Below, piece by piece: positions 63,210-64,000 of a stretch of 64,000 nucleotides of DNA. Location: NCBI GenBank assembly GCA_963781555.1, contig CAWAGB010000006.1:744001-808000 (forward strand). The letters run 5' to 3'. Every line of letters starts with the position of its first letter. Within the stretch, counting starts at the first letter, position 1. The notes under the pieces were generated by a model that saw nothing but the letters and a program-made list of their open reading frames with translations, made no database searches and was not told the origin of the DNA. The DNA comes from JAICQM01 sp963781555. GTDB lineage: Bacteria > Chloroflexota > Limnocylindria > QHBO01. Made by a program: the position numbers and the translations under genes.

Positions 63210-64000
63210 ATGTCAGATGCCAGCGTGGTGGCCAAGCCCCTTGAACGAGGCAGCGGCTTCCCGAAGATGACCGATGGAGTGAGCTGGACGGCCAGCCTCT
63301 TTGTCGTGCCGGCGGTGGTTCTGCTGGGCATCTTCCTGCTCTACCCGACCATCAGCACCATCATCCTCAGCTTTGAGAACGGGCTGGACAACTACATCCG
63401 GCTCTTCACCCGAGACCCGAACTTCTTCGACGTCCGCAGCTTCCCGCCCACCGGCGCCTTCTGGAACAACGTGCTGTGGGTGATCTTCTACACCGGCGGC
63501 TGTGTCTTCTTCGGCCTCCTCATCGCCGTCATGGCGGCCCGCGTGCGCTACGAGGCGTTCATCAAAGCGATCGTCTTCCTGCCCCAGGCCATCGCGGCGA
63601 CCGCGCTCGGTGTCATCTGGCGTTTCGTGTATTTCCAGCAGCCCAAGACGGGTCTGCTCAACGCGGGCCTTGGCGTCTTCAACATCGACCCCATCTCGTG
63701 GCTGGGCAGCGCCACCTGGGTCAACACCTCGCTGATCATCGCCGGCATCTGGGGTTCGGTAGGCTTCGCCACCGTCATCCTGTCGGCGGCGCTCAAGGGC
63801 ATCAGCACCGAGATCCTCGAGGCGGCGCGCGTCGACGGCGCCCGAGAGAGCCAGATCTTCTGGCGCATCCTCGTGCCGATGCTGTCGCTGCCCATCAGCG
63901 TCGTCGCGGTGACCCTGATCATCAACGTCGTCAAGCTATTCGACCTGATCTTCGTCATGACCAAGGGTGGTCCCGGATCGTCGAGCCGCACCATCGCCTT
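63210..64000 (+). CDS. ABC sugar permease (MalF-type), 3' end beyond window
   Basis: The ATG at 63210 opens a frame that is uninterrupted for 263 codons to the window end. It encodes a short cytoplasmic N-terminus, LFVVPAVVLLGIFLLYPTIS as TM1 and a periplasmic loop. Four or more TM helices follow. The EAA motif of importer permeases (EILEAARVDGARESQIFWRI) contacts the ATPase. It is the first permease of the sugar importer; a second (MalG-type) gene is expected next. Strong hydrophobic pattern and motif make it certain despite the missing stop. Confidence 0.93.
   Translation, partial: MSDASVVAKPLERGSGFPKMTDGVSWTASLFVVPAVVLLGIFLLYPTISTIILSFENGLDNYIRLFTRDPNFFDVRSFPPTGAFWNNVLWVIFYTGGCVFFGLLIAVMAARVRYEAFIKAIVFLPQAIAATALGVIWRFVYFQQPKTGLLNAGLGVFNIDPISWLGSATWVNTSLIIAGIWGSVGFATVILSAALKGISTEILEAARVDGARESQIFWRILVPMLSLPISVVAVTLIINVVKLFDLIFVMTKGGPGSSSRTIA

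Overview
The window is 64 kb of very GC-rich bacterial DNA, densely coded. No rRNA, insertion sequence, integrase, phage gene or CRISPR array was found. Two tRNA genes are present. Gene content includes homodimeric AceE-type pyruvate dehydrogenase, type II NADH dehydrogenase, GlpABC, DhaKLM, lipobox lipoproteins with Ser/Gly-rich spacers, a CsoR-like copper operator and many PadR/DUF2089/DUF4097-type regulators. There are also leaderless-looking promoters. This suits a high-GC lineage such as Chloroflexota (Limnocylindria-like) or a deep actinobacterial relative. The taxon is inference only; no marker gene settles it.

Layout: (1) 1-9.5 kb: 3' end of a 2-oxoacid dehydrogenase E2, a GNAT acetyltransferase and kynureninase, an HD-GYP signalling protein with a Pro/Thr-rich surface protein, lipA-lipB and two metallo-beta-lactamase-fold hydrolases. 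(2) 9.5-14 kb: PadR regulator with a repeat-built operator, an epimerase-like protein and a drug-type ABC exporter. (3) 14-24 kb: a ten-gene minus-strand glycerol cluster (glpF, dhaK, dhaL, glpK, dhaM, plsY, pgsA, glpA, glpB, glpC) covering uptake, both phosphorylation routes, oxidation and the entry to phospholipid synthesis. (4) 24-29.5 kb: small stress-like proteins, NDH-2 divergent from aceE, and a J-domain protein. (5) 29.5-35.6 kb: one plus-strand operon of a 49-aa protein, DUF2089, DUF4097, a SHOCT-like protein, an MFS exporter and an ABC exporter. (6) 35.6-41.3 kb: glycogen debranching enzyme, GH13 alpha-glucosidase and a KimA-like permease. (7) 41.5-47.5 kb: retropepsin-like protease, secreted protein, tRNA-Arg, cupin-cyclase, broken FAD monooxygenase and small proteins. 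(8) 47.6-56.4 kb: PPC protein, FtsX/LolD exporter, CAP protein, alpha/beta hydrolase, and copA plus a YHS protein behind a CsoR-like site. (9) 56.5-64 kb: ROK kinase, glycine-zipper protein, tRNA-His, GlsB-like protein, an overlapping ParB-like/phosphoesterase/membrane-protein trio, and a sugar ABC importer running off the end.

Five genes (lipA, two of the 11-13 kb ABC genes, aceE, the FAD monooxygenase) are interrupted by single-base indels, nearly all insertions. That pattern points more to sequence error than to decay. The most interesting unexplained material is the 29.5-31.6 kb regulator cassette, in which three successive proteins carry the same short helical hairpin; the translationally coupled ParB-like/phosphoesterase trio at 58.7-60.5 kb; and two recurrent start-codon contexts (leaderless -10 boxes and ACCG-ATG).
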